From positions 7,261,320-7,325,319 of the forward strand of contig JAGTTD010000007.1 of assembly GCA_018398585.1 (NCBI GenBank): a DNA stretch of 64,000 bases, read 5' to 3'. Source of the DNA: Simmondsia chinensis. Its lineage: Eukaryota > Streptophyta > Magnoliopsida > Caryophyllales > Simmondsiaceae. Both the position numbers and the translations under genes were made by a program. Positions 11,991 to 23,800 of the stretch are shown here, in pieces; positions within the stretch are counted from its first letter, which is position 1, and each line of letters starts with the position of its first letter. Below the pieces are notes generated by a model. The model was not told where the DNA came from and did not search any database. It saw nothing but the letters and a program-made list of their open reading frames with translations.

Positions 11991-13620
11991 ATGGAGTATT
12001 TTGCTCCCACCATATACACCTCACCTTCATGCATTAGATTGTCACCTGTAGCCCATCAGTTCGAGCTTAAGCGACATACTATACAAATGCTTCCTTCATT
12101 CTATGGCTTAGGTAATGAGAACCCGTACACACACGTGGACAGTTTCATAGAGGTTTGCTCAACCTTCAGGATTCCTAACATTAATGATGACGCCATCCTA
12201 CTTCATCTCTTTCCTTTTTTTTTAAAGGAAATGGCTAAGTATTGGTTAGGCACCTTACCTAGTGGGACGATTAGTACTTGGACCCAAATGTAACAAGAAT
12301 TTCTTAAGAAATTCTATCCCATTAGTAAGACTAACACTGCTAGAAGAGCCATTAACACCTTTGCTCAACTCCCTACTAAGGAGTTTCACGAGAGTTAGGA
12401 TAGGTTTAGGGAACTCTTACTAGCTTGTCCACATCATGCTATCCCTAAATGACAACTAGTCCAAAATTTCTATTATGGGTTAAATAAAAAGGGTCAACAA
12501 ACTGTTGATGCCTCATGTGGTGGTCAGTTCCTTAGAAAGAATGAGAACAAGGCGTGGGAACTTTTCAAACTTTTGAATGAGAATTCACAACAATCTGCCA
12601 CACATGCATGCCTTAATGCTAATAGGTTAAATAGAGGAGTAATGAAATTCCTCACACCTCCATCTTAGATAAGAAAGTAAACTCTCTTGCCTCTTCCGTA
12701 GAGTAGTTAACTCCCTATTTAAGATGACAATGACCCCCTCTACTATGCCTAATGTGTCTAATGTTCAAAACATGCATAGTGTCTGTTCTTTATGCTCTAG
12801 TGTCTCTGATTCTACACAAGATTGCCCCTCTGCTTCACCTTTTGTTCAGTGGTCGGAGGAACAGGTTAATGTAGCCCAAGGATTCTCGAGGAACGATCCG
12901 TATTCGAACACATACAATCCGGGTTGGAGAAACCATCCAAACTTCTCCTAGAGGCAAGGAGGAGAAGGACAATTCGTGCCACAGCAACACAATCCATGAC
13001 CTCAACAATCTGGTATGCCACAACCTCTTGGTTTTCAACCGCAAGGGTATGCTTCTAACTACTCTCAACCTTCTAATCTGAGCTCCAATTCGAATTTCGA
13101 AGAGAAGGTCTTGAGTGCGCTAAAAGGTTTGGAAGCTAATTCCCAACTCCTCCACTCCCATACATAATCGATTTCAAAGTTAGAAACCCAAATAGGTCAA
13201 CTAGCAAACACTTTGAGTAAGAGAGATGAGGGAAGACTCCCTAGCCAATCCGTAAAGAACCCTAGGAACTGTGTGAGGTAAGATAATTATTCTCCCCATC
13301 AAGAACAAGTAAAGTCTATTACAATGTTAAGAAGTGGGAAGAAGGTTGACGATGGGGTGAGTACTGAGAGTGAAGTATCCATAAGTGACGAGGGAGAAGA
13401 AAAGAGCGAGGAAAGAGAGAAGGAGACCGATGAGGTCATGCACCCGTCTCCCACTCCTAAGACCTCTGATCTTCCTTCATCATATGTACCTAGAGTGCCC
13501 TTCCCCCAAGCTTTAGTTGCACCACATCCAAATAGGAAGGATAAGAAATGGGAAGACATTTTGGAGACTTTTGGGCAAGTAAAGATAAATATTCCCCTTC
13601 TTGATGCAATTAAATAAATC
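11991..13620 (+). pseudogene. gag: gag of element 2 (several stops)
   Basis: The Gag core is recognisable from about 12060 (FELKRHTIQMLPSFYGLGNE) through AKYWLGTLPSGTISTW to QEFLKKFYPISKTNTA. In-frame stops interrupt it at about 12291 (before QEFL), 12398 and 12453. The last two replace Trp in HESWDRF-like and PKWQLVQ-like motifs. The C-terminal part holds VAQGFSRNDPYSNTYNPGWR (about 12870-12925) and an acidic linker (13324-13480). It is the same kind of Gag as element 1 but clearly diverged from it. Confidence 0.8.
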
Positions 13621-14265
13621 TCGGCTTATACGGAGTTTATTAGGGACCTTCTGAAGCAAAAGAGGCGATCGAGAGCACATCTGCCTAAAAAAGTATTTTT
13701 CCCCAAGCAAGTGAGCTCTGTTCTGAAGTGTGACACTCCAATTACGTACAAAGACCCTGGTGTCCTCACCATCTCTTGTTCACTTAGAGACTACCCGATT
13801 GATAAAGCTTTACTGGACTTAGGAGCGAGTGTCAACATTATTCGTTACTCGGTTTATGAGAAGTTAGGCCTGGGAGAGTTACAACCTACCATGATGACCT
13901 AGCAGCTAGCAGATAGATCAACTAGGATCCTCCGTGGTGAGTTGATTGACGTGTTAGTGAGGGTAGACAAAGCCATATTTCCTGCTGATTTTCCTGTACT
14001 TGATATGGAACCTTCTAGTTATTTGAAAAATTATATCCCTATCATTTTAGGTCGGCCTTTCTTAGCGACGACCAATGCCATAATTAACTGTAGATTTGGC
14101 ATAATGGATGTTAGCTTAGCAAACATGACTATTAGGTTAAATACTTTTAAGGCTTCAACGTCACCCACTAGTGAGGATGAGTCGGAGTGCTTCTGTGTAG
14201 ATGTTGTTGATGATTTGGTGGACCAAACACTCTCCTCTACTTTAGTTAGTGACCCTCATTGTTAA
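13621..14265 (+). pseudogene. Protease region of element 2
   Basis: The aspartic protease core is present. The substrate-side sequence DPGVLTISCSLRDYPIDKAL leads into LLDLGASVNIIRYSVYEKLG at about 13810-13865, with the catalytic DLGAS. A TAG near 13902 interrupts the frame before QLADRSTRIL. The second lobe (13942-14265) has VDKAIFPADFPVLDM and IPIILGRPFLATTNAIINC. The catalytic residues are intact but the stop makes the frame incomplete. Confidence 0.85.
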
Positions 14266-14277
14266 GAATGCAAAACC

Positions 14278-14756
14278 TTTTAAAGAGATGCAACGAAGGT
14301 TGAACTCTGTACATTAAAGAAGTTTTGGGTTGGGAGAAGAATCACGACGTTACAATTCACGAGGGAACTGTACCAGGTTGAAGGTTATTTAAGGAAGGTA
14401 TTGAGGTTGATAAGGCTAAGATAGATTTGAGTGTTAACTCGCTCCCTCCCTCAAATGTGAAGCAAGTTGGAGACTTTTTGGGTCATGCGAGTTTCTATAA
14501 GGGATTCCTTAAGGACAGCTGGAAGTTAGCTAGACCATTGACTAGTTTGCCCGCTAAGGATATATCTTTTGAGTTCGATGAGTCTTGGTTAGAAGCCTTT
14601 CATAAGCTTCAATCTACACTTGTTGCTGCCCCCATTAGGCATCCACCCGACTGCTCCCTCCCTCCTGAAATCGTGTGTGACACTTCTGATTGTGCTATAG
14701 ATGTTGTCTTAGGTGAGCTTGGTGAAGTTGCTTCTTTGGTTGATGTCATTACTTGA
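14278..14756 (+). pseudogene. Reverse transcriptase/RNase H remnant of element 2
   Basis: Only the end of the polymerase domain and the start of RNase H survive: LLKRCNEG, GIEVDKAKIDLSVNSLPPSN, VKQVGDFLGHASFYKGFLKD and IVCDTSDCAIDVVLGE. These match the thumb region (FLGHAGFYRRFIKDF type) and the DASDYAVGAVLGQ start of RNase H in Athila/Tat pol. The catalytic YxDD block and all of integrase are gone. The remnant shows that element 2 derives from a full pol-bearing parent by internal deletion. Confidence 0.85.
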
Positions 14757-16054
14757 TCTTTGCTAGATCCATTGCCCCCGACCGAAGGCGTAAAACTTAG
14801 AGCTCCTAGAAGGCAGCCTAGGTTTGTTGTTTCTCGTTTTTAGTTTTGTTTTTGTACTAATTAGTTTCTTGGAGACTTATTTTCTCTCTTTTCAGGTTCT
14901 TGTCTCCGGTTGAAGGAGTCATACATAAATGTTCACATCGCCTTGTTAGGTTGTATTGCTCCATCTCACATTTTTCTTGTGCTTTAATGCTTTATATTGT
15001 CGCCTTGAGGACAATGCATGATTTAGGCGTGAGGGTGAGGCTTATTTGCATGTGCTCATTTTTGGTCAAACTTTTAACATTTTTTGTACATTTTGAGCGT
15101 GCATTATAACCTTTTAGCCAGGCTTTTCCTTGATCGATGTATATGTTCTGATGATGGTGGGATTAATTGTCTATTTTATTCACTCAATTCCATGAAATTA
15201 AATGATTCTCCTCCATACTTGCTCGTGAGTATTGCTGATCATTGTTGATATTAGTAGGTTCTACTCATGCGACTCACATATTAACTATGCACTGGACTTT
15301 CATGTTGTGAAAAATCTGAAAATTTTGAGTAAATAATCTTATAAATCTTGAGTTTTGCGGGCTTGCCTATTGGCTTATCCTAATCCCTGCTTCTTGATGC
15401 AATGTAAAGTACTTGTTGATCAATGTCGATTATAAACTTGAGGTACTTGTTATGCAAAAGTCCAAAAATTGGACAGAAAAAAAAGAGGAAACAAACGAAA
15501 AAAAAAGAGAGAATGAAAAAAAAGTAAAGAAAGAAAGAAAAAAAGTTTCCTTCAAATAAGAAAAAAAGCAAAAGAAAAAGAAGGAAGTGAAAATTGATAT
15601 GCATTCATGATTAAGTTCTTTTTTGTGCTATATTGAGGTCAAAATATTGTTAAGTAGTCACTCATATGCCACTTAGAATTCTCAATGTATGGGCATGTGT
15701 TTAGGTGATTCAATGGTATGAGTGTACAAAACCTTGGTATATTTAGTTAGAAGCGAGAATTTGAGGAAATTCTATAGCATGAGATTCCATTCACTTTCAC
15801 TTGTGTGCTTAAATTGCTTGAGTAGTTTCTATTAGTTGATACAAGGTTAATGAAATTCTATAACGAGTTTTGAAGTTTGATCATCTGAATTCATGTAATT
15901 GGAGAATGTTCTAGATGACTTAATCTTGCCTTGAATTGTAATATATCTGTTAATCTCGGAAAACTTGGTGAATGTTGGAGTAGTTGATCGCTTGGGTATT
16001 TGAGTCAATCCTATGCTTTGCTCAAGGACTAGCAAAGGATAGGTATGGGGGAGT
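14757..16054 (+). other. Non-coding 3' region of element 2
   Basis: No gene is visible. A purine-rich tract (aaaaaagaggaaac type) lies at about 15475-15590. The hallmark block GTAAAACTTAGAGCTCCTAG... lies near 14788, followed by GAGGACAATGCATGATTTAG near 15006. The region ends in the purine tract AGGATAGGTATGGGGGAG, next to the 3' LTR. Confidence 0.65.
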
Positions 16055-17395
16055 TGATGCATCTCATATTTACGCATTCTTTAATTGTTATTTTAATTAT
16101 TTTGCACCTGTTTAATTATAGTTTTAAACTCACTGTGGCAATTTTTATATTTAACAGGTTTGCAATTAAAGTTCCAGAAACGGTCAAATTTTGGTGCAAA
16201 TAAGACAAATTCGATGCGTAAATAATTAAATGAAGTCAATTGGAGATAGGAACGAGATAATACAAGCTAAGCCAGACCCCACCTCGTCAACACCAACAGC
16301 TCATGTCCACATCAACCAAGCCCAACGCAACCTGCACCATCTTCACTGGCCCACCAACACAGCAAGCTCATCGTCCCTGTTCTAGGCCTGCCGACACCAA
16401 CATACCGACTTGCACTAGCCCAAGCCCACCTCCTGCATCATGGTTCGGCCCAACTGAGCTGAGGGTTTTGTCGGAAATATAAGGGGATTTGATGCTCTGT
16501 TTTTGGTGTGTTCGGCGGCGCCGCCTCTCGCTCTGCTACTCTCTCTCTCTCTCTCTCTCTCTCTCAGCTCTCAGTTTTCTTTTTCTTTTTCTTTATGTTT
16601 TCTTAAATTGGAGGGAAAGCGAAATTAGCATGGAGATCAACATGAGTTCATACATCACCTCCTTCACCAAGTCATCCTTGACGGAGAGCTAACTTGCTCT
16701 CTAGGGTTAGATAAAGTCTGAGCCTTTTTACTTTTGTATTACTTTTAATTTCGGGATAATTTATTTGTCATATGAATTGCTTGATTGTGAGAAATACTAT
16801 GAAGTATTGTGTTTTAATTGTTTATTCAATTAATATGATTATTGAGTTTGTAATGTTCAATTGTTGAGATTGATATTTATAAATTAATTCTTTGTGCTAG
16901 TAGCCTTAGGATTAATTAATCATGTAATAGTATTAACCAAATTATTAATTAAAGCCTATCTTCCCTATGCTTTAGTTAGATAGGGTCAATACGTAACAAT
17001 TAACAATACGTTAGGTTAAGCCTATTTCCCTTATGCTTTAGTTAGATAGGGTCAATACGCAATACTAACACTATCACCTTAGTAGGTTGAAGCTTGTAGT
17101 CTAAACTACTACCCGTGTGACAATTAATAACCCCAAGTTAAGAGTTAACACAAAAATAATTGACTAATGATGGATTCGAAACCCTAGGTTCCGATTCAAT
17201 GCGCTTTTCCGATTAGAAGTAGATTATTTTAGTTTAATTGTCGTTTTCTAAATTAAATAACACAAAAACCTCTCAATTTTATTCAAATAAATTTAGGTCA
17301 TTGAATCACCACCCTCTCGCCTTGCACTTCAATTTAGATGTATTTAGTAGATAGGGTTAAATATTAAATTTTGATAGACGTAGAAAAACACATCA
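16055..17395 (+). repeat. 3' LTR of element 2
   Basis: It starts TGATGCATCTC after the purine tract and ends ACACATCA, directly followed by the duplicated GTGCC. Confidence 0.9.
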
Positions 17396-17400
17396 GTGCC
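17396..17400. other. Right target-site duplication of element 2
   Basis: GTGCC, identical to 10184-10188. Confidence 0.88.
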
Positions 17401-17578
17401 CAACTAAAATTTTCCATTATTGGCTAATTTGAGTTGAATCTTGCTTAAGGATAAGCAAGGTGTGGGTTTGGAGATGTTGATGCGCCTTATATTTATAGAT
17501 TTTTTTCTTCATTTTTGAGACAAATTCGGCTTTTACATGTATGTTTTATTGTAATATAGGTACATTTAGGCTTGGAAT

Positions 17579-18240
17579 TAGGGATGGCAATGGGTCGAGT
17601 TTGCCTTCATCCAAATCCAACCTAGAAAAAACCCGGCCCAACCCAAATCCGGAAAAAACCCATTATTTCATAAAAATTCAACCCAAATCCAAATCCATCG
17701 GGTGGAACGGATATCCAACTCAAATCCATAACCCATTTATATCTTAGAATAAATTATAATATTACAACCTCCTATCAATTTATATAATACTAATAATGCA
17801 ATAATAGTAATTAAAAAGCAATATTTGGCCAAATCACTGCATTTTTTCATTTAATAATAATAATAATACTAATACAATACTAAACAATCGTTCTAAAACA
17901 TCTTAACTATTAATTTTTACATATGAAAGTGTTACATCATAATTTCAACAAAGGATATTATATTCTTAGAATAAGTTCCAACACAATAAAAATGTAGGAA
18001 TCTAGTTGGTATGTTAAAAACTCAAAATTTAGTAATTTTAAATTTTATCCTTCACTAAATACAATTTTGGGTCGGATTTGGGCCGGGGTCGGGTTGGGTT
18101 TGACGTCATCCAAATCCAACCCGACCCAAAACCCATTTATCAACATCAAAATCCAAATCCATTTAAAATTCATTTATTGCATCCAAATCCATCATAACTG
18201 GATGGATATCCAACGGATTTGGGTTGAATTGCCATCCCTA
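17579..18240. mobile_element. hAT-type MITE, 662 bp
   Basis: The element has a perfect 13-bp terminal inverted repeat (TAGGGATGGCAAT at the left, its complement at the right). It is flanked by the 8-bp duplication CTTGGAAT at 17571-17578 and 18241-18248. An 8-bp duplication and a TAGGGATG-like end are typical of the hAT superfamily. There is no transposase frame, so it is non-autonomous. Subterminal sequence is rich in 'atccaaatccaac' type words on both sides. The inverted LTR copy has a single CTTGAAAT at the same place, which is the unoccupied site. Confidence 0.93.
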
Positions 18241-18431
18241 CTTGGAATACAACGGAGCGACCAAAGGTTGAAAAGCGACAGAATCAAACATAATCGAGGC
18301 ATAATTGAAGATTACTTTGAGAAACCCGGCCACATGTCGAAAAGAATAACTAATCGGGTTGTAATTCGGTAACCCAAATAGGTTTTGTGGATAGTTAAAT
18401 TATATTTTATAATATTATAATTATATGATAT

Positions 18432-18432
<1 letters not shown>

Positions 18433-18482
<50 letters not shown>
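18433..18482. repeat. (TA)n(GT)n microsatellite in the LTR
   Basis: A TA run followed by about 21 GT units. The inverted LTR has a shorter (AC)n at 20564-20589 in the matching position, so the tract varies between LTR copies. Confidence 0.9.
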
Positions 18483-18485
<3 letters not shown>

Positions 18486-19514
18486 CGCGTGTGTGCTCGC
18501 CTGTGTGTGTATGTGACGAGAAGAAGGGCCGCACACATCACGTACCCAATTTTAAATATCCAAATTGACCTAATTTAGGGATCTTTTGCCACACCTCCTC
18601 TCATCCTCTCCTTCTCTAAGCCACTACGAGATCCAAAGGGCTGAAGTGCAGGTGGTCAGAGTACTGGGGGAATCAAAGCAAGGATTAACGTCAACATCAA
18701 TTTGGGGAGTCTTTAAATCCTTAGTTTTATCATTATTGTTTTCTTTCTTGGATTTCATGATATTTAGAACTCCTTTGGAGGAGAAGACTTTTAGGTCAGA
18801 GATGAAGGACGGGTAGCCGTCCGTATCCCACATTTTTATTTTATTGTAAACAATGGTTTTGTTATGTTATATACGCACCCCTGTGGGGAATTTATGATCG
18901 TTGTTTGGTTTTCTTTGTGTGAGCTTGTAGCCATGTTAATATTTCCTAATTATTAGGGTTAGTCTACGAGCTTGTAGCCTAGACCATAATATAACTGGTT
19001 TTCACGCGTGGATAGGGTTGAGGTTGTTCCCAACCCTAAACACAATCTTTATACAAATTAATATTTGGTTAGGAGTGACAAAGGAATTAAGTAGTGCTAA
19101 TGAGATAACCTATGCTACATGTAGGGGTGATATAATAGGTTATGCCTTTAGACTAGTTCATTACCCTAAGCCCTAATTTAAATACTAACCCAGGCTTAGT
19201 GCTTGTAGCCTAAGCACCTAAACCATTGTTATGGTAGAATATAATGACGGGATACGATTAATACTAACTTAAATTCATTCCCTGAACTAATCTTAATTGA
19301 ATTGACACTTTTAGTTTGTCGTCAGTTTTGCTATTTTAGTTAACAAATCATTTAAATCAAGTCAAAACTCGATTTCAACCTCTCGTTAATAACAAAAACC
19401 AACTTAAGTCTGATTCCCTACGGATACAACCCGTATATCGGATTTAGCTACGACGATCTCGTATGCTTGCAAGTAGACGGTTTTAAAACACACATTTAAA
19501 ATGCATCAAGCTTT

Positions 19515-19532
19515 TGGCGCCGTTGCCGGGGG
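19515..19532 (+). other. Orphan primer-binding site after an LTR
   Basis: TGGCGCCGTTGCCGGGGG follows the LTR at 19508. It is followed by only about 25 bp before an inverted LTR begins. A primer-binding site should follow a 5' LTR, yet a polypurine tract precedes this LTR, as before a 3' LTR. The LTR is therefore shared by two units or is the product of recombination. Confidence 0.8.
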
Positions 19533-19557
19533 TCTCTTAGATGAAGAAACCTGTAAA

Positions 19558-20894
19558 TATGTGTTTTGAATGTGTATTTAAAACCATCTACTCGTAAGCA
19601 TACGAGATCGTCATAGCTAAATCGGGTATACGGGTCGTATCTGCAGGGAATTAGAGTTAAGTTGGATTTTGTTATTAACGAACGGTTGAAATCAAGTTTT
19701 GAGTTGATTTAAATGATGTGTTAACTAAAATAGTAAAACTGAAGATAAACTAAAAGTGTCAATTCAATTAAGGTTAGTTCAGGAAATGAATTCAAGGTAG
19801 TATCACTCGTATCCCGTCATTATATTCTATTATGACAATAGTTTAGGAGACTTAGGCTACAAGCACTGAGGCTGGGTTGGTATTTAAATTAGGGTTTAGG
19901 GTAATAAACTAGTATAAAGGCATAACCTATCATATCACCCCTACATGTAGCATAGGTTATCTTATTAGCACTACTTAATTCCTTTGTCACTCCTAACCAA
20001 ATATTAATTTGTATAAAGATTGTGTTTAGAGTTTGGTACAACCTCAATCCTAAACACGCGTGAAAACCAGTTATATTATGGTCTAGGCTACAAGCTCGTA
20101 GACTAACGCTAATAATTTAAAAATCTTAACATGGCTACAAGCTCACACAAAGAAAACCAAACAACGATAATAAATTCCCCACAGGGGTGCGTATATAACA
20201 TAACAAAACCGTTGTTTACAATAAAATATAAATCTGGGATACGGATGGCTACCCGTCCTTCATTCCTAAACTAAAAGTCTACTCCTCCATAGGAGTTCTA
20301 AACATCATGAAATCTAAGAAAACAACAATGATAAAACTAAGGATTTGAAGACTCCTCCAATTGATGTTGACGTTGATCGATGCTTTGATTCTCCCAGTAC
20401 TCCAATCACCTGCTCTTCGGCGTTTGAGAACCCTTTAGATCTCGTAGCGGCTTCGGGAAGGAGGGATGAGAGGACTCGTGGCCAAAGATCCCTAAATTAG
20501 GTCAATTTGGATATTTAAAACCAGCTACGTGTTGTGTGCGGCGTGCGGCCCTTCTTCTCGTCTCACACACACACACACACACACACACATATGTATAATA
20601 CATTATATAAATATAATATAATTTAATGTATAATATTATAAAATATATATTAACTATCCACAAAAATTATTTGGGTTACCGAATTACAACCCAATTAGTT
20701 ATTCTTTTCCAGTCGGGTTTCTCAAAGTAGTCTTCAATTATGCCTCGATTACGTTTGATTCTGTTGCTTTTTCACCTTTGTTCGCTCCGTTGTATTTCAA
20801 GCCTAAAAGCACCTAAATTACAACAAAACGCACATGTAAAAGCCGAATGTGGATCGGAAATGAAGAATAAAATATGTAAATATAAGGCGCATCA
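19558..20894 (-). repeat. Inverted LTR of the element 1 family
   Basis: The reverse complement of this stretch matches 17478-19508 without the MITE. It opens TGATGCGCCTTATATTTACA at 20894. Its other end is slightly eroded (TATGTG where TGATGC is expected). GTAAA on the left and GTAAT on the right could be a degraded 5-bp target duplication, which would make it a solo LTR. No internal domain is attached. Confidence 0.82.
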
Positions 20895-23800
20895 GTAATC
20901 ATTATGTTATGAAGCAATTTCATGAGATTGTGAGAATTTTAAATTACTTTAAACAACATAACATGAATATGGATGATACCATTATCGTTTCTTTCTTAAT
21001 AGACAAACCTCCTCCTTCTTGGAAAGATATTAAAAAGCGATATAAACACAATAAGGAAGATTTGCCTATTGAGGAGTTGGCTAACCATCTCCGTGTGGAG
21101 GAAGGTTACAGCTTACAGCATGAGAATAAGGATTGTCTGGGAGACATGGGAAAAATTAATGTCTTAGAAGAAGGCCAATCGAGTGAAGGACCAAAACGAA
21201 CTGGACACTTCTTAAAGAAACGTGAAGAAAAGTGGCATAAGCCTATTTGTTGGGAGTGTCATAAGCCCAAGCACATGAAAAAGGACTGTTACCGCCTTAA
21301 CAATAAAAGGGGCAACAGGCTGGGTAATCGCAATGATAATTTGAAAAATAATTTTTTCGATAATTTCCAAGATCAATCTCATTCAAGACAATTAGTATTG
21401 GTGGGTTGACTTGGGGGCTACAAAGCATGTTTGTAAGGATAGTGGATTCTTTAAAACGTTTGAGCATATTGATGATGGATTGGTTCTATTTATGAAAAAT
21501 GGTGCAACTATACCCATTAAGGGTAAGAGGAAAATTGATTTGGTTTTTACATCAAGAAAAACACTTACATTAACTAATGTATGTTTTGCACCTGACGTTA
21601 AAAAAAATCTTATATCCGGTAACCTTCTGAATAGGTTCAGTTTTAAGTTGGTCTTTGAAGCCGATAAGTTCATTCTATCAAAGGGTGGTGCCTTTGTGGG
21701 ATTAATAAATGTATGAAGGGATGTTTAAACTCAATGTTAATAAAATAATTAATTCGGTGTATATGTTTGACTTTTCTTATCTTTGGCATAATAGACTTGG
21801 ACATGTTAATTTTTGTAGAATACAAGATATGTCTAAATATAACTTAATTCGACACTTCAATAAAGTTAATGACAAATGTAAAACTTATATGCTCATGAAA
21901 ATATCAAGATTACCCTTTTTTTAGTGCAAAGGAATATGAGTTTACTTAATTTAATACATCGTGATTTATATGATTTTAAAAGTGCCCCTACACTAGGAGA
22001 AAAGAGATATTTATCACTTTTATTGATGATTGTTCGGGATATTACTATGTATTTCTTTTGAATTTTAAAGATGAATCAATGGACAAGTTTAAAGCATATA
22101 AGGCCAAATCCGAACTACATTGTGAAACATTCCTAAAACGCTTAAGAACTAATCGTGATGGTGAATACTATGATCCTAAATACTAACCGCGGGTATTATT
22201 CATGAGGTCATGGAATCTTATACTCCTCAACAAAATGGCGTGGCTGAGCGGAAAAATTGGACTTTAATTGAGACCGTGAATGCCATGTTATCATATTCCG
22301 GACTTAGTAATGGTTAGGCTATGCTTATGGTCCTATCATATTTTGAATGGAGTTCCTAATAAGAAGAGTAGAATAACCCCATATGAACAATGGAATAAAC
22401 GGGCTCCTAACTTGAGTTATTTAAAGATTTGGGGGTAGGACAATTGGTAAAGTCTCGGAACCTAAAAGGAGAAACATTAGGTGAAAAAGGAATTGAATGT
22501 ATTTTTGTTGGCTATGCACAATATAGTAAGGTTTGTCGATTTTATGTTATTAAACCAAATGCATACATAAATGTTAATACGATAATTGAATTAAGAGATG
22601 CCATTTTTGATGAAAAACATTTTAGTTTAATTCCTAAACTAAAAAAAAAAAAATATTTCGATTGATAATGACACGCCTTTGATGAATAATGAAAATCATG
22701 ATGTGAGGGAGAAAATCCCTGAAAACGCTCTAGAACTTAGAAAAAGTAGAAGAGCGAGGAAAGAGAAAAATCTTTTAGACCAGACTTTACACATATCTAG
22801 TGCAAGAAACTAGAGAGAATGTGGAGAGCCAAACTCCATATTGTTGTATCATAGAGTCGGAACCTATGACGTTTGATGAGGCTGTGAGGTCTCAGGATCC
22901 CGCCTTTTGGAAATATGATGAAATGGATCCCATAATGGGGAAATGATGAAATGGATCCCATAATGGGGAACAACACTTGGATTCTCGTGGATCTCCAATG
23001 AGGGAATAAGTCCATTAGGTGTAAGTGGATTTTCAAAAAGAAAATGAAGGTCGATGGAACTATTAACAAATTCAAAGCCCGGTTAGTAGCTAAAGGGTTT
23101 ACTCAAAGACAAGGGATAGACTACTTTGATATATATGCCTCAGCGGCAAGAATATCGACCATTACAAAATTGATTGCTCTGGCCTCTATCTATAAATTAA
23201 AGAGTCACCAAATAGATTTTAAAATGGTTTTCTTAAATGGAGTGTTGGAAGAAGAGGTGTATATGAAACAACCGGAAGGATTAGTTGTTTCGGGTTAAGA
23301 GAAGAAAGTATGTAAACCCATACATTCTTTGTATGGACTAAAACAAGCCCCTAAATAGTGGCACAAAAAATTCGATCAAGTTGTCTTAAATAATGGATTC
23401 AAGATTAACGAATTAGATAAATGTTTCTATAGCAAGTTTGAAATAATAAATGAGTTATTATTTGTTTGTATGTTGATGACATGTTAATATTTGGTACTGA
23501 GATGGAACAAGTAAATAATATTAAATAATTTTTCTCAAATAACATTGCTATGAAAGACATGGGTGAGGCTGAAGTAATTCTTGGTATTAGAATAATAAGT
23601 GATGATGATACAATTTCCGTGACTCAATCTCATTACATTGAAAATATGTTGAAAAAGTTTGATATGTATGATTGTGCTCCTATTTCTACACCGATGGATC
23701 AAAATCTGAATTTTGTACCAAATGATGGTGCCCCAGTGGAACAACTAAGATATGCTAGAGTCATAGGCAGTCTTATGTATACTATGACTTGTACAAGACT

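Larger units (their letters stand above)
10189..17395 (+). mobile_element. Element 2: nested, internally deleted Athila/Tat-like LTR retrotransposon
   Basis: Two LTRs of about 1.35 kb flank an internal region with a tRNA-Asp primer-binding site, gag, a complete-looking protease core, and only a remnant of reverse transcriptase. Perfect 5-bp GTGCC duplications flank it, so it inserted as one unit into the 3' non-coding region of element 1. The LTR sequence differs from that of element 1, so this is a different family of the same broad type. Integrase, the RT catalytic core and most of RNase H are absent. Confidence 0.9.
1..19508 (+). mobile_element. Element 1: non-autonomous Athila/Tat-like Ty3 LTR retrotransposon, left end outside window
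   Basis: The element reads, in order: end of a 5' LTR, a tRNA-Asp primer-binding site, a gag-protease region, a long non-coding 3' region, a purine-rich tract and a 3' LTR. The 5' LTR end (1-446) and the last part of the 3' LTR (about 19060-19508) are clearly the same sequence. No reverse transcriptase, RNase H or integrase motif is found between protease and 3' LTR once the two nested elements (1803-7644 and 10189-17395) are set aside. A gag-bearing, pol-less LTR element fits the TR-GAG class. The Athila/Tat placement rests on the tRNA-Asp primer and on the gag and protease types; the exact lineage is inferred. Confidence 0.8.
17478..19508 (+). repeat. 3' LTR of element 1, with a hAT MITE inside
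   Basis: It begins TGATGCGCCTTATATTTATA after a purine-rich stretch (gtgtgggtttggaga). It ends AAAATGCATCA. Without the 662-bp MITE and its 8-bp duplication it is about 1.36 kb. Its end matches 1-446. Its whole length, apart from the MITE, matches the inverted LTR at 19558-20894. Confidence 0.88.
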
